A DNA stretch of 47,497 bases from Deltaproteobacteria bacterium. Its GTDB lineage: Bacteria; Bdellovibrionota; Bdellovibrionia; Bdellovibrionales; Bdellovibrionaceae. Below, piece after piece: positions 16,104 through 24,548 of this stretch. The notes under the pieces were generated by a model. It saw only the letters and a list, made by a program, of their open reading frames with translations, ran no database searches and was not told the DNA's origin. Both the position numbers and the translations under genes were made by a program. Position 1 is the first letter of the stretch; the number at the start of each line of letters is the position of its first letter. The stretch covers positions 1 to 47,497 of the forward strand of contig JAFLCC010000021.1 in NCBI GenBank assembly GCA_017302835.1. Direction: 5' to 3'.

Positions 16104-16511
16104 TTAGAAAACAAAGTCTTGGTATCTGTTTAAATCTTCAATTCTTTTTTCGGTCATATCTAGAAGACAAGACAGAACTTGCAAACCTTGTCCAGATCCT
16201 CCGTACATTTGCATGCCTTCCAATTCACATGTTGTATCCTTAAAAGTAATCCACGCTCTTTGCGCTTTCACAAGCCGAGACAACAATTCTTTGTTTTCCT
16301 CAAGAGAGCTGGTTTTAAGTTTGGAAACTAGTTTTTGATATTTCAGATTTAACTGGACGTCTGTTTCTTTAAATACATCATCCAAACACATTCCTATGGA
16401 AGCGTTATCTGGCATGTCTTGACAGTCGGTCAGAGTCTTTGAAAAAGAACTCTTCCCACTTAAACTAATTATAAAAAACGAAACTAAGAAAATCACTTTT
16501 TTTAAATTCAT
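16104..16511 (-). CDS. LprI-like secreted protein (DUF1311)
   Basis: The 135-residue protein has a Sec signal peptide (MNLKKVIFLVSFFIISLSG then KSSFS). A DUF1311 domain follows, with the family pattern DCQ......MC......D..LN..Y..L at about residues 30-65, then VKAQRAWITFKDTTCELEG and the second Cys at the end (LSCLLDMTEKRIEDL). The prototype, LprI of Mycobacterium, inhibits lysozyme; most members are unstudied. I chose ATG 16511 because GGGGGA lies just upstream; a longer frame to 16700 gives an improbable N terminus. It lies between two trypsin-like protease loci, which is suggestive but not proof of a shared job. Confidence 0.82.
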   Translation of the reverse strand: MNLKKVIFLVSFFIISLSGKSSFSKTLTDCQDMPDNASIGMCLDDVFKETDVQLNLKYQKLVSKLKTSSLEENKELLSRLVKAQRAWITFKDTTCELEGMQMYGGSGQGLQVLSCLLDMTEKRIEDLNRYQDFVF

Positions 16512-16916
16512 AAAATCCCCCATATTATCTAGTTGATAATGTTTAACCTTGTTATTTTTAATGTTACTTTTAATGCTACGTTTAGTTGTTGCTAAAATCG
16601 TTGATAAAATCATTCTCCGCTTATAACAGAAATTCTCTGAAATGGTACTGACTAAAAATATTACATATAAAAAAGTATTTATTCTCTGTAAATAAAACAT
16701 GAATTTAAAATAGGACTCTGAAAAATTTATCTTATATTATTTTTTGGAGCAGAAATTGAAGATAATACGATGAAGTTGAATCTGTTATTATATTTTTTGC
16801 AGACTGCAAATTACCGTACAAAACAAATTCAGTATATTAATTCAAATTTTCTTGTTACTGATTAACCAATTCATATGACAGATAGTCTTAATATATGAAG
16901 TAAATGGGCGGGTTGT
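16512..16916. other. Gene-free stretch, possible small RNA region
   Basis: No protein gene is convincing. The stretch is AT-rich and ends at a hairpin with a U-run on the plus strand (16917-16965), so a plus-strand RNA ending there is possible. I could not identify a confident promoter. Confidence 0.3.
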
Positions 16917-16965
16917 AAGGCATCTAACTTTCAAAATCTTCTTGGTTAGATGCCTTATTTTTTTT
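16917..16965 (+). terminator. Intrinsic terminator on the plus strand inside the cyclase 3' end
   Basis: AAGGCATCTAAC (16917-16928) and GTTAGATGCCTT (16945-16956) are perfect 12-bp complements around a 16-base loop, followed by A and eight T residues on the plus strand. No U-run follows on the minus strand. The stem overlaps the last codons and the stop of the minus-strand cyclase gene. It would therefore end plus-strand transcripts running against that gene. Confidence 0.6.
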
Positions 16966-19032
16966 CTCTAAGATCGTTTTCTCTAAAATAGAGGCTCTTA
17001 ACCTTACCATCTCATTTTGGTGACCCAATAATTTAAGTCCTTCCTGCTTTAGTTTTGCCAAAAAATCATTCGTAGTATAGACCACTTCATCTTTTTTATA
17101 GTAATGGCTAATCAGTTCTTCTATTAAATAGAGCGCACTGGCTTGAAACAAAGGTGTCCCCGACTTAATCCATTGTATCACGGTTTCAGTTTCCTTTTTA
17201 GCTAGCTCTTTTTTAAGTTGAGCCAAAACAAGATTGGCTGAAATTCTATTGTTATCTTTCCAATTTATTAAGATGTTTTTGACTTCAGATATTTGTTCAT
17301 GAAAGATAAAATAAACTTCCGACGCATTCGCAACTATCCTTGGATTTGAAGAAAGTAAATAGTTCTGCAACAAAGAGCTCCAAGAATCCGACCACATTTC
17401 TTTGTTAATAAAATGAGGGATTAAATTCAAAATGCCTGATAAAAATAAGTTTTCGGTCTGTTTTCTTTGAATAACTTCAAAATGGTCTGACAATATTTGA
17501 TACAGTCTCTGACATATTAAAGCATCAGGAACCGAAACAGAGATCTTCTTTAAAGATTGTAATAGATAGAAAATGGGCTCCATTTTCTCTGCCTGAAAAT
17601 ATTTATCAATTAGAACTAAAGACTCTAAAATATCATTTTGACTTCTAAAGTAATCTAAATAATTCATTTTATATCTAAAAATTTCTCTATCCTCTTCCCT
17701 TAACACATTGACAAAGTAAGCATCTAAAGACACAAATTCTTTGATTTCAACTACAGGAACTGTTTCTTCAAAACCTTTTAATTGAACCATTTTTCGGTTA
17801 ACACCTTGAAAAAAATTATCCCAATGATGATAGCTCGCCTCTAGAACAACCAAGGAATTTTCAGACTTATCTGAAACACAGCCCAGTAGCCTCACCGACT
17901 CAATTAACGGCACACCGGCAAAAGCAAAACCTGTATTTAGTTTAACAAATTTTAGGTTTCCATTCGAAATCGATGATTTTAACAAAAATCGGTGACCAAA
18001 TTGATCATTCACTTTTTTGTCCAGTTTCTTTGCCCACTCAAATATGGATTTCACCGCAAATAGCGCTTTCAGCTCTGGAACCAAAGGATCACTTTTATGA
18101 CCTTTAAAAATAAAAATAACCTCATCTCCGATAATTTGATAAATTTCACCGTGATAGCGGTTGATGATATCATTTGTTACTTCAAAATATTCATTTAATA
18201 TTGAAACAATATGTTCCTCTTTTTTTTCAAGAAAGATTTGCGTGTAACCATTCAAATCAATGCGCACCACACTCACTTGAAGGCTGGTCAAACTGGGTGT
18301 CTTTTTGCGAATCTCCGACGCCAGGGCCTCACCCACCGTATTTTGTAGCAAATGAATACTTTGCCGACTGTGAAGATTTATTTTGTCCAACATCCTGGTC
18401 GAATCCAACAACGTCTGCGCTTCCTTGCTGGATGTTTTGAGTCTAGCCAACTTCTCTTTATTTCCACTCTGTAATAGTTGTTCTATAATTACAAAATCTT
18501 TTAAAATCAGAAAAATAAGCAAGCCGACAAAAATCGTAATTATAAAAACGTCTTTTATAAATGGTATTAGATTCTCTTTATGTTCCCATTTCAGAAAATG
18601 AATTAAATTGGAACTGTACCCCACAATAAGAATATAGTTATCAATTTTAATAGGTTTTACTGTCCTTAAATCAAACACATGAAATTGATCAAAATGAATG
18701 AAATTATAGGTATCAAGTATTTTACAAGCAGATCTGTTCGTATCTAAATACATCTCTTGAAGAACTTTTTCGCCATCCTTGAAACAATAGTAATCAATAA
18801 ATTTAAGCTTAACAGCATTCTGAAGCTGTTCTCTTAAAAGATCAAAATTTTCAGATAATATAAAGTCCTTGGAGTTATTTAAAATAAAATCAATGTTCTG
18901 ATTTCGTAAATCATCAATTCTCGCCTTAGCCTGAATGGTCGTAAAGGTTGTCTGAACAATACTCAACAACATATACCCAAGCCAAAAAGCGATTAATAGT
19001 ACAACCACAAATGATTTTTTTTTAAGTATCAT
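16924..19032 (-). CDS. Membrane-anchored class III adenylate/guanylate cyclase-like protein
   Basis: The 702-residue protein has an N-terminal TM (about residues 8-28), a periplasmic segment of about 110 residues, and a second TM (about 150-170). Its class III cyclase domain spans about residues 245-420. Both metal-binding Asp positions are present (VVRIDLNGYTQI; YQIIGDEVIFIF), as is the substrate region LKSSISNGNLKF. The usual dimer segment G..VN.AARL reads FAGVPLIESVRLLG, so catalysis is likely but not certain. The C-terminal ~260 residues are helical and HEAT-repeat-like (IVANASEVYFIF, FQASALYLIEELI, MVRLRASILE), perhaps an interaction surface. It is the third gene of an operon and overlaps the preceding gene by 4 bases. 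Confidence 0.8.
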   Translation of the reverse strand: MILKKKSFVVVLLIAFWLGYMLLSIVQTTFTTIQAKARIDDLRNQNIDFILNNSKDFILSENFDLLREQLQNAVKLKFIDYYCFKDGEKVLQEMYLDTNRSACKILDTYNFIHFDQFHVFDLRTVKPIKIDNYILIVGYSSNLIHFLKWEHKENLIPFIKDVFIITIFVGLLIFLILKDFVIIEQLLQSGNKEKLARLKTSSKEAQTLLDSTRMLDKINLHSRQSIHLLQNTVGEALASEIRKKTPSLTSLQVSVVRIDLNGYTQIFLEKKEEHIVSILNEYFEVTNDIINRYHGEIYQIIGDEVIFIFKGHKSDPLVPELKALFAVKSIFEWAKKLDKKVNDQFGHRFLLKSSISNGNLKFVKLNTGFAFAGVPLIESVRLLGCVSDKSENSLVVLEASYHHWDNFFQGVNRKMVQLKGFEETVPVVEIKEFVSLDAYFVNVLREEDREIFRYKMNYLDYFRSQNDILESLVLIDKYFQAEKMEPIFYLLQSLKKISVSVPDALICQRLYQILSDHFEVIQRKQTENLFLSGILNLIPHFINKEMWSDSWSSLLQNYLLSSNPRIVANASEVYFIFHEQISEVKNILINWKDNNRISANLVLAQLKKELAKKETETVIQWIKSGTPLFQASALYLIEELISHYYKKDEVVYTTNDFLAKLKQEGLKLLGHQNEMVRLRASILEKTILEKKNKASNQEDFES

Positions 19033-21179
19033 TTATTCTTACTCGTTCCACGAAGTGGCTTTGAAAATCGAACTCCTTTGTCATCGATTCGAACGATGTA
19101 ACTAGGGCCAACACTGCTGGTATCGCCTGTCTCATCTGAACTATCTGTGTTACTTGTATTTTTTGGTTTAGCTGCCCTGCCAGCAACATCAGAATCACGA
19201 CCCTTAGTCGGATCAAATACGGTATTTCCCGTTCTTCCATCGAAAACTTTTACATTATATTCTTTTAAACGACCGACTAACTCTTTTTGTGCTTTTTCCA
19301 CAATTGGATCAACGTCAGTTCTAGCCCCACCCACGCGATCAGTAAATTTAGATGCCGGTCCTCGTGAGTTTCCACCTGGACTTTGATTTTGAACAAATGT
19401 ATTCTTAATCAAGTAGTCTAATTGGGGAAAGTTTTGACCATAGCGCAAGACGGTCTCAAGATCCTTTACGTTGTCTATCCTAGTAAGAGCATTAACAAAT
19501 TGATTTAATTCTTTTTTGTCTTTTGCAGTTAAAGGCCGTACTTCCGTATTTTTTTGACTTGTCGTTGACGCCGGTCCTAAACCTGAAGCAGCTCCTTTGC
19601 CTATAACTGAGCCTGAACCTACATTGCCACCCAACCGAGTCAGCCCCGCCGAACCCACTTGCAATCCACCAGATCCGGCCCCAGATCCAGCAGCGAAAGT
19701 ACTTTCTGGATTTGTCCCAGGCGGCACCCCACCTGTCTGTTTTCCATTTTGATTATCGATACTCAAGCGGCCAGCTACCTTATTTTTACCATCAAGAATA
19801 TTGACCGCCCGACCGCCATTAACTGCAGTTGAAGCAGCAACGGCATCACCAGATTCACCACCTGCAAGACCTGCCTTCACCCCTCCAGGAGCAATCGAAA
19901 TAGAATCATCTCCCGATGAACCAGCTATTTTATTTGAGGATGATGGAGGTCTTGAATTTCGTTCTTTTTTTCCAAATAATTTGGAAGCAGGAGCTCGCGA
20001 ACCATTATTTTGTGAGCTGTCATTTCCGCTTGTATCGTGATTTTGATTTCCATTTTCTTTGTGTTCTCCAGCAAAAAACTTCTCATCTAGATAATCAATT
20101 GCTTCTTGCGTTCGTTTATAAACACCAGCATTAAACATATCTCCTGCTGAAGCCGCAACTTCGGGGGTAACAATTCCACTATTTTTTTCTAACATTTCAT
20201 CGATTTTGGCTAAAGTTCCTTTGACAAGTATTGGGTCTGACATCTCAGCAGGCTTTGGAATTAGTTTGGGAGTTTGGTTTTCCAATCCGCTAGTATCCGC
20301 ACGTGCCACTTCAGCCCCAGAGTCTTTGTTTGATGCAATCAATGTATCTTTATTTGCATAACGACCATCAGCTCTTCCATTAACACAATTAATATTTTTT
20401 ATAGGTAATACATTTTGAATTTTCATACATAAAAACTGATTCATATTTAATTTACTCTCTTCAAAAAAGTGATTCATCAAACCATCACAATTTTTAAGAT
20501 CATTATCAATAAAATTTATCAGGCTCAAAGAAACTTTATCTGCAATTCTTATCTTTGAACTTTCTGAAATAGCCTTGTTTTCCCGATTTTTGATATCTGC
20601 AAAGCAGCTTTTTCTTAGATAGTCAGAATTTACAAATTTTTTAAGAAAGTTTTTTAGGTATCTTTTTTCTTTATCCTCAAGTTGCCCACAAGAATTGTTA
20701 ATTTTGTTTTCAATTTCAAATTTATCAGTCCACTGTGAAACCAACTGATCAGACAAAATGTACTTTTGAGCAATTTCAAACTTATTCTTCGAGCAACTTT
20801 CTTGATGAGCAACCTGTTCGGTTTCTTCAAAAAATCTATCTGAGTGTATTCCATTTTTGCAATCATCGATTGTTTCACATGAAATGTTTTTTCCGTGATC
20901 CAAATCACAGATTTTATGTGTTTTGTCTTGATAGGATAATTTGTTGATAGAACTAATTTTAGAATTAATGAACTGAACATTATATTTTTTAATTTCGACA
21001 TTTATATCTGCTTCACATTCGTCTCTTTCTTTATCTTCCAAGCAATTCACGCTTATTTCTTTGCCTTCACAAATAAATTTATATTCAATATTGCCTTTTA
21101 ATCCTAGAAAAAGACAATCAGCAAAGCTATAAAAGGAAAATATAATTAATAGGAAAATTAACTTATTAATGTGGTTCAC
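19029..21179 (-). CDS. Large secreted protein with Cys-rich head and Gly/Ser-rich low-complexity middle
   Basis: I do not recognise a family. The 716-residue protein opens with a signal peptide (MNHINKLIFLLIIFSFYSFA) from a GTG start. The first ~270 residues contain about a dozen Cys. Residues about 390-560 are low complexity, rich in Gly, Ser, Ala and Asn (AAGSGAGSGGLQVGSAG). A C-terminal segment with helices (KDKKELNQFVNALTRIDNVKDLETVLRYGQNF) and strands (SYIVRIDDKGVRFSKPLRG) follows. It sits between a trypsin-like protease gene and a membrane cyclase gene. Its stop overlaps the cyclase start (4 bases) and no ribosome site is visible at its own GTG. A surface or envelope-matrix role is plausible but unproven. 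Confidence 0.65.
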   Translation of the reverse strand: MNHINKLIFLLIIFSFYSFADCLFLGLKGNIEYKFICEGKEISVNCLEDKERDECEADINVEIKKYNVQFINSKISSINKLSYQDKTHKICDLDHGKNISCETIDDCKNGIHSDRFFEETEQVAHQESCSKNKFEIAQKYILSDQLVSQWTDKFEIENKINNSCGQLEDKEKRYLKNFLKKFVNSDYLRKSCFADIKNRENKAISESSKIRIADKVSLSLINFIDNDLKNCDGLMNHFFEESKLNMNQFLCMKIQNVLPIKNINCVNGRADGRYANKDTLIASNKDSGAEVARADTSGLENQTPKLIPKPAEMSDPILVKGTLAKIDEMLEKNSGIVTPEVAASAGDMFNAGVYKRTQEAIDYLDEKFFAGEHKENGNQNHDTSGNDSSQNNGSRAPASKLFGKKERNSRPPSSSNKIAGSSGDDSISIAPGGVKAGLAGGESGDAVAASTAVNGGRAVNILDGKNKVAGRLSIDNQNGKQTGGVPPGTNPESTFAAGSGAGSGGLQVGSAGLTRLGGNVGSGSVIGKGAASGLGPASTTSQKNTEVRPLTAKDKKELNQFVNALTRIDNVKDLETVLRYGQNFPQLDYLIKNTFVQNQSPGGNSRGPASKFTDRVGGARTDVDPIVEKAQKELVGRLKEYNVKVFDGRTGNTVFDPTKGRDSDVAGRAAKPKNTSNTDSSDETGDTSSVGPSYIVRIDDKGVRFSKPLRGTSKNK

Positions 21180-21210
21180 ATATAATTAATCGGAGAAAAA
21201 TAAGAAAAAG

Positions 21211-22251
21211 TTAATTGCAATTTTCTGCAATTTTATCTAGACCATAGCCAAGTTCTTTTTTCATTCTTTTATCAAGAATATGAAACAAAGACAGATATCT
21301 AGCAGCCCCGTTTTCAATATTCCCCTCAGAAAATTTCAAATTTGGCATAATATATTTGCCATTAATGTCTTCTGAAAATCCATTACTTACGACAGCAAAT
21401 ACTTCTTCTGGCTTATTATTTAATGAACAAGATCCGCCCGACATACCCGCTGATGAGGCTAAGTTTGTACTTAAACCATATTTCTGGTGATTATCAAAAA
21501 TACGTGCATTCTTTTGTTCCCATAGAAATTCTGCTCCAGAACAATTGCCATATGTTTTATCCACCGCATGTGATGGTGATCCCTGACATGAAATTTTTTC
21601 TCCTATATTTGGGTTTATGGAGGAAAATGATTTAGGATCTCTTACAACAATTTTTTTAAAATTATCATCAGCTTTTTCCAGTTTTAAAATTACCAAATCA
21701 TTATGTCCCTTAAAGGTTCTAACTTGTTTATTCCCATTTAATGTTTTTAACTCAAAATCTTCTTTTTCGTTAGTCATCTTAAAAAACACTTTAGCATTAA
21801 CTGAACCAAGTCCGGAATTTCCACCCCTTTCAAATTTGATTTTACCATTAAATTCATTATAATCTCTGTCATTTACTGACACATCTAAAGATTCAAACAA
21901 AACATGTGCAGAAGTTATAACACAACTCTTTCCAATTTTAAAACCTGATCCAATTCTTAGCTGACCACCATTAGAACTACTAATTACTACATTTCCTACT
22001 GTGTTATATTCAATTTGACCATTTTGGTTTGTTGGGTTAATAGGTTTCATAGCACGGGAAGCCTTCATTTTTTGTATTTCAGGTTTATAATCACTGCTTA
22101 TAGATTCATATCTTGAATCATCGCCAAGTAAACTTTCAACTTCATCTGCAAGTAATATAACTCGCCTAATGGCTTCATTATTATAATCACAAGCTCTTGA
22201 TTGTGTGCTTAAAACTTGTATCAATGTGAGAATGATGATTAAAGTTTTCAT
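21211..22251 (-). CDS. Secreted trypsin-like serine protease
   Basis: The 346-residue protein starts at ATG 22251 after GGGAG, with a signal peptide MKTLIIILTLIQVLSTQSRA. The trypsin fold is identified by IGSGFKIGKSCVITSAHVLF (catalytic His), GHNDLVILKLEKAD (catalytic Asp) and ASSAGMSGGSCSL (catalytic Ser within GMSGG). Several Cys pairs (KISCQGS, GNCSG, GSCSL) suggest disulfides. It is not a lipoprotein, unlike the protease at 14821. It is the first gene of the operon protease, low-complexity secreted protein, cyclase. The preceding 700-bp spacer divides this unit from the plus-strand signalling cassette. Confidence 0.88.
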   Translation of the reverse strand: MKTLIIILTLIQVLSTQSRACDYNNEAIRRVILLADEVESLLGDDSRYESISSDYKPEIQKMKASRAMKPINPTNQNGQIEYNTVGNVVISSSNGGQLRIGSGFKIGKSCVITSAHVLFESLDVSVNDRDYNEFNGKIKFERGGNSGLGSVNAKVFFKMTNEKEDFELKTLNGNKQVRTFKGHNDLVILKLEKADDNFKKIVVRDPKSFSSINPNIGEKISCQGSPSHAVDKTYGNCSGAEFLWEQKNARIFDNHQKYGLSTNLASSAGMSGGSCSLNNKPEEVFAVVSNGFSEDINGKYIMPNLKFSEGNIENGAARYLSLFHILDKRMKKELGYGLDKIAENCN

Positions 22252-23005
22252 TTTGGCTCCCTTTAAGCGTCTTTTGTATTTATATTCATACAATAATAAA
22301 GCCTGTCTCAAATGGATATTAATTTGTTGAAATCTAAAATATTACAATTGGTACATTTTTTGTTAAAAATAGGAACCCATTTTACGCCCACAGAGACCTT
22401 TTTTGTCTGTCTCCCCCTCGAAATTCAATAGTAAAAATTGAAAGTAATTACTAAGTAACAGTCTGTTGTTATGTTACTCATTAACTCATTACTAAGAAAA
22501 CATCTGCAGCCTAACGTCGCCAAACAAAGTACTTATTGAAAAAAGTCGGTCAAATCAAATTATTGTGTTTAAAAATAGCCCATCAAAACAATCAGATGAT
22601 TAAGTCGACTAAAGAAGTCAAGTTTGAACAATCAGAAATATTTGTTCAGTGTCTACGTATTGAAATCAAGAATTGAAAGTATATTTCATGCAACCAAAAA
22701 GGGGGGGTAAAGGATTCCGCAGTAAAAAATTACTTCAATAAAAAATTCGGTAAGACAAATAGCACTTTATTAGTTCTATTCGAAAAAGTTTGTAATGGTA
22801 AGAACAGATTAATCAGCAAAAGTATGAATAAAATACAGGGATGGGGGTTAATATTTTATCGATAACCAAGAACTCATTTGTTTCTTTACTGTTTTTCAGA
22901 AATTGTCTCTTTTTTTTAGAAAATACTGGCTGTTTTTGACTTCTTAATATAGAAAAAGCCACCAAATCCTTTATTACAAGGGTTATTAAACTAAAAGGGG
23001 GAATT
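22252..23005. other. Long intergenic stretch between divergent operons
   Basis: About 750 bp contain no gene I can support. A 26-codon frame begins at about 22594 without a ribosome site. A run of seven G residues lies at about 22701-22707. The last part (about 22900-22990) is T-rich and precedes the strong AGGGGG ribosome site of the 55-residue peptide. The size suggests promoters for both sides, but I could not place them with confidence. Confidence 0.4.
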
Positions 23006-23173
23006 ATGAATAAATCACTTAGTCAAAATGTTGAATCAGTTTCAATTACTGCAGAAAAAAAACGTTTAAGGTTTTCAAAGTATTTTGCAACCTCATCATT
23101 AATTTCATGGATATTAGTATCAATTGTTTTTACTATTTCAGTCTCTGCAAACGCAGCTACAAAAATCAAATAG
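23006..23173 (+). CDS. 55-residue hydrophobic peptide, first gene of signalling cassette
   Basis: ATG 23006 has a strong AGGGGG ribosome site 5 bases upstream and encodes 55 residues to TAG at 23173. Residues 1-26 are polar and basic (MNKSLSQNVESVSITAEKKR then LRFSKY). Residues 27-47 are a hydrophobic helix (FATSSLISWILVSIVFTISVS), followed by ANAATKIK. The ANA-A boundary resembles a signal-peptidase site, so the chain could be cut to release a short ATKIK-type tail, or stay as a single-pass membrane peptide. I find no known family. Its stop is 5 bases before the ATG of the hydrolase gene, so it is very likely in one transcript with that gene, the acyltransferase and the histidine kinase. It may be a peptide signal precursor or a small membrane partner. 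Confidence 0.6.
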   Translation: MNKSLSQNVESVSITAEKKRLRFSKYFATSSLISWILVSIVFTISVSANAATKIK

Positions 23174-23178
23174 ACCCT

Positions 23179-23907
23179 ATGAAGCAAGAACTGCAGTTTT
23201 TTGAAAATATTATATACAATGAAAAATATTTCTCGGCAGAGAAATCAGAGGAAGCAGTTCTAATGCTACATGGATATCCTTCACCAGAAGGAAAAAATGA
23301 ATACATTGCTGAATTTATCTCTTCTTATCTTAAAAAAGATGTTTTTCTAATTCACTACGCAGGGTTAGGAAAAAGTAATTTAAACTTTTCCTTTCCGAAA
23401 TCAATCGAGGATTCTATTAACTACTTTAATTGTTTAAATGAAATTAAAAAATATAAATCCTTTTATTTGATAGGTCACTCTTGGGGGGGGCTCATAGCCT
23501 TAAATATAATTAAGCATGTTAATACTAATAATATTAAGTCAGTTCTTTTGCTTTCACCGTACACTTATTTCCCGAGCGGTTGCGACCTCAATCAACTTAT
23601 TCAACTTGTGTACAATGAGTCTAAAGAATTTTTTAGAGGTTCTTATGCTGAGATGGCGAACCAAGTTCAAGAAATTATTTTACATTATCAACCACAATTG
23701 TTTCTCGATAAACTTAAATCATTTACTGGGGTTATAAACATCATTCAAGCAGCAAATGATATTGAAGTATTGCCTTCAAATACTAAATTGTTTTTTGATT
23801 CACTTTCTAATAGGGCTAGTTATTTTGAAATTAATTGTGACCATGGTTTTAATCAAAATAGAGAAGATTTGCTATTACTTATTCATGATTTATTAGGTAA
23901 ATCATGA
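23179..23907 (+). CDS. Alpha/beta hydrolase
   Basis: I chose ATG 23179 because an upstream start would overlap the 55-residue gene. The 242-residue protein has the oxyanion segment VLMLHGYPSPEG (about residues 26-37), the nucleophile elbow LIGHSWGGLIAL (Ser at about 103), an acid in QAANDIEVLP (about 195) and the catalytic His in NCDHGFNQN (about 223). The layout matches lipase/acyl-hydrolase proteins of the alpha/beta superfamily. There is no signal peptide, so it acts in the cytoplasm. It overlaps the acyltransferase start by 4 bases (ATGA). Its place between a small peptide and an acyltransferase suggests a role in making or breaking an acyl or ester molecule. Confidence 0.85.
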   Translation: MKQELQFFENIIYNEKYFSAEKSEEAVLMLHGYPSPEGKNEYIAEFISSYLKKDVFLIHYAGLGKSNLNFSFPKSIEDSINYFNCLNEIKKYKSFYLIGHSWGGLIALNIIKHVNTNNIKSVLLLSPYTYFPSGCDLNQLIQLVYNESKEFFRGSYAEMANQVQEIILHYQPQLFLDKLKSFTGVINIIQAANDIEVLPSNTKLFFDSLSNRASYFEINCDHGFNQNREDLLLLIHDLLGKS

Positions 23908-24548
23908 ACTTTATTTCTAGATTTTTAATTTTAAGAAAAGTTAAAGTAAATAATGGATTATTCCTTTTTTCAAAAAATGTTACTATTAAACTTCAAAAAG
24001 GGGCTAAATTAATTATAAATAATGGAATTTTTCGTGCTGGTTATTCAATAAGTGATGATTGTTTTTCTTGCTTTGAAAAAACAAATATTTACTTAGATGA
24101 GAATTCCATTTTAGAAATTAATGGTGATTTAAACATAGGACCAGGTACCTCCCTAATTTTAAATAAAAATTCACATATGATCTTTGGTGGTTCAAATATT
24201 ATTGCCCATAATAATACGTTTTTTTGTTTTAGAAAGATTGAATTTGGTAAAAACACATGTACTTCGTGGAATTGTCAGTTCATGGATTCTGATGGTCATG
24301 ATCTTTATTCCGCAAGAAATGGAGGCCATTTTCTAAAACCGCTATATAAGCCTCTAGTTGTCAAAGAAAATGTCGGTTTCCAAATGAATGTAACTATACC
24401 CAGAGGAATTACAATCGGAAAAAATGCATTAATATCTACAGGAGCCATTTTGAGAGAAGATATTCCCGCTGAATCGCTTGTTATAGTAGAGCAAAACTTA
24501 AAAATAAAAAAAGGAATTATGACTCCTTATGGAAAAGAAATTAATTAA
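23904..24548 (+). CDS. Left-handed beta-helix (hexapeptide) acyltransferase
   Basis: The 214-residue protein has repeated strands of the hexapeptide type: VTIKLQKGAKLIINNGIF, NSILEINGDLNIGPGTSLIL and SHMIFGGSNIIAHNN. Then comes CTSWNCQFMDSDGHDLY (about residues 128-144), with the catalytic His typical of surface-polysaccharide O-acyltransferases. The closing stack is FQMNVTIPRGITIGKNALISTGAILREDIP. Members transfer acetyl or similar groups to sugars or other small molecules from acyl-CoA in the cytoplasm. It overlaps both its neighbours: the hydrolase by 4 bases and the kinase by 20 bases. The tight overlap points to joint expression. Confidence 0.85.
   Translation: MNFISRFLILRKVKVNNGLFLFSKNVTIKLQKGAKLIINNGIFRAGYSISDDCFSCFEKTNIYLDENSILEINGDLNIGPGTSLILNKNSHMIFGGSNIIAHNNTFFCFRKIEFGKNTCTSWNCQFMDSDGHDLYSARNGGHFLKPLYKPLVVKENVGFQMNVTIPRGITIGKNALISTGAILREDIPAESLVIVEQNLKIKKGIMTPYGKEIN

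Noticed and set aside
22540-22680. Open frame of about 54 codons in the long spacer
   Set aside because: No ATG with a ribosome site and no recognisable similarity; likely chance in AT-rich DNA.
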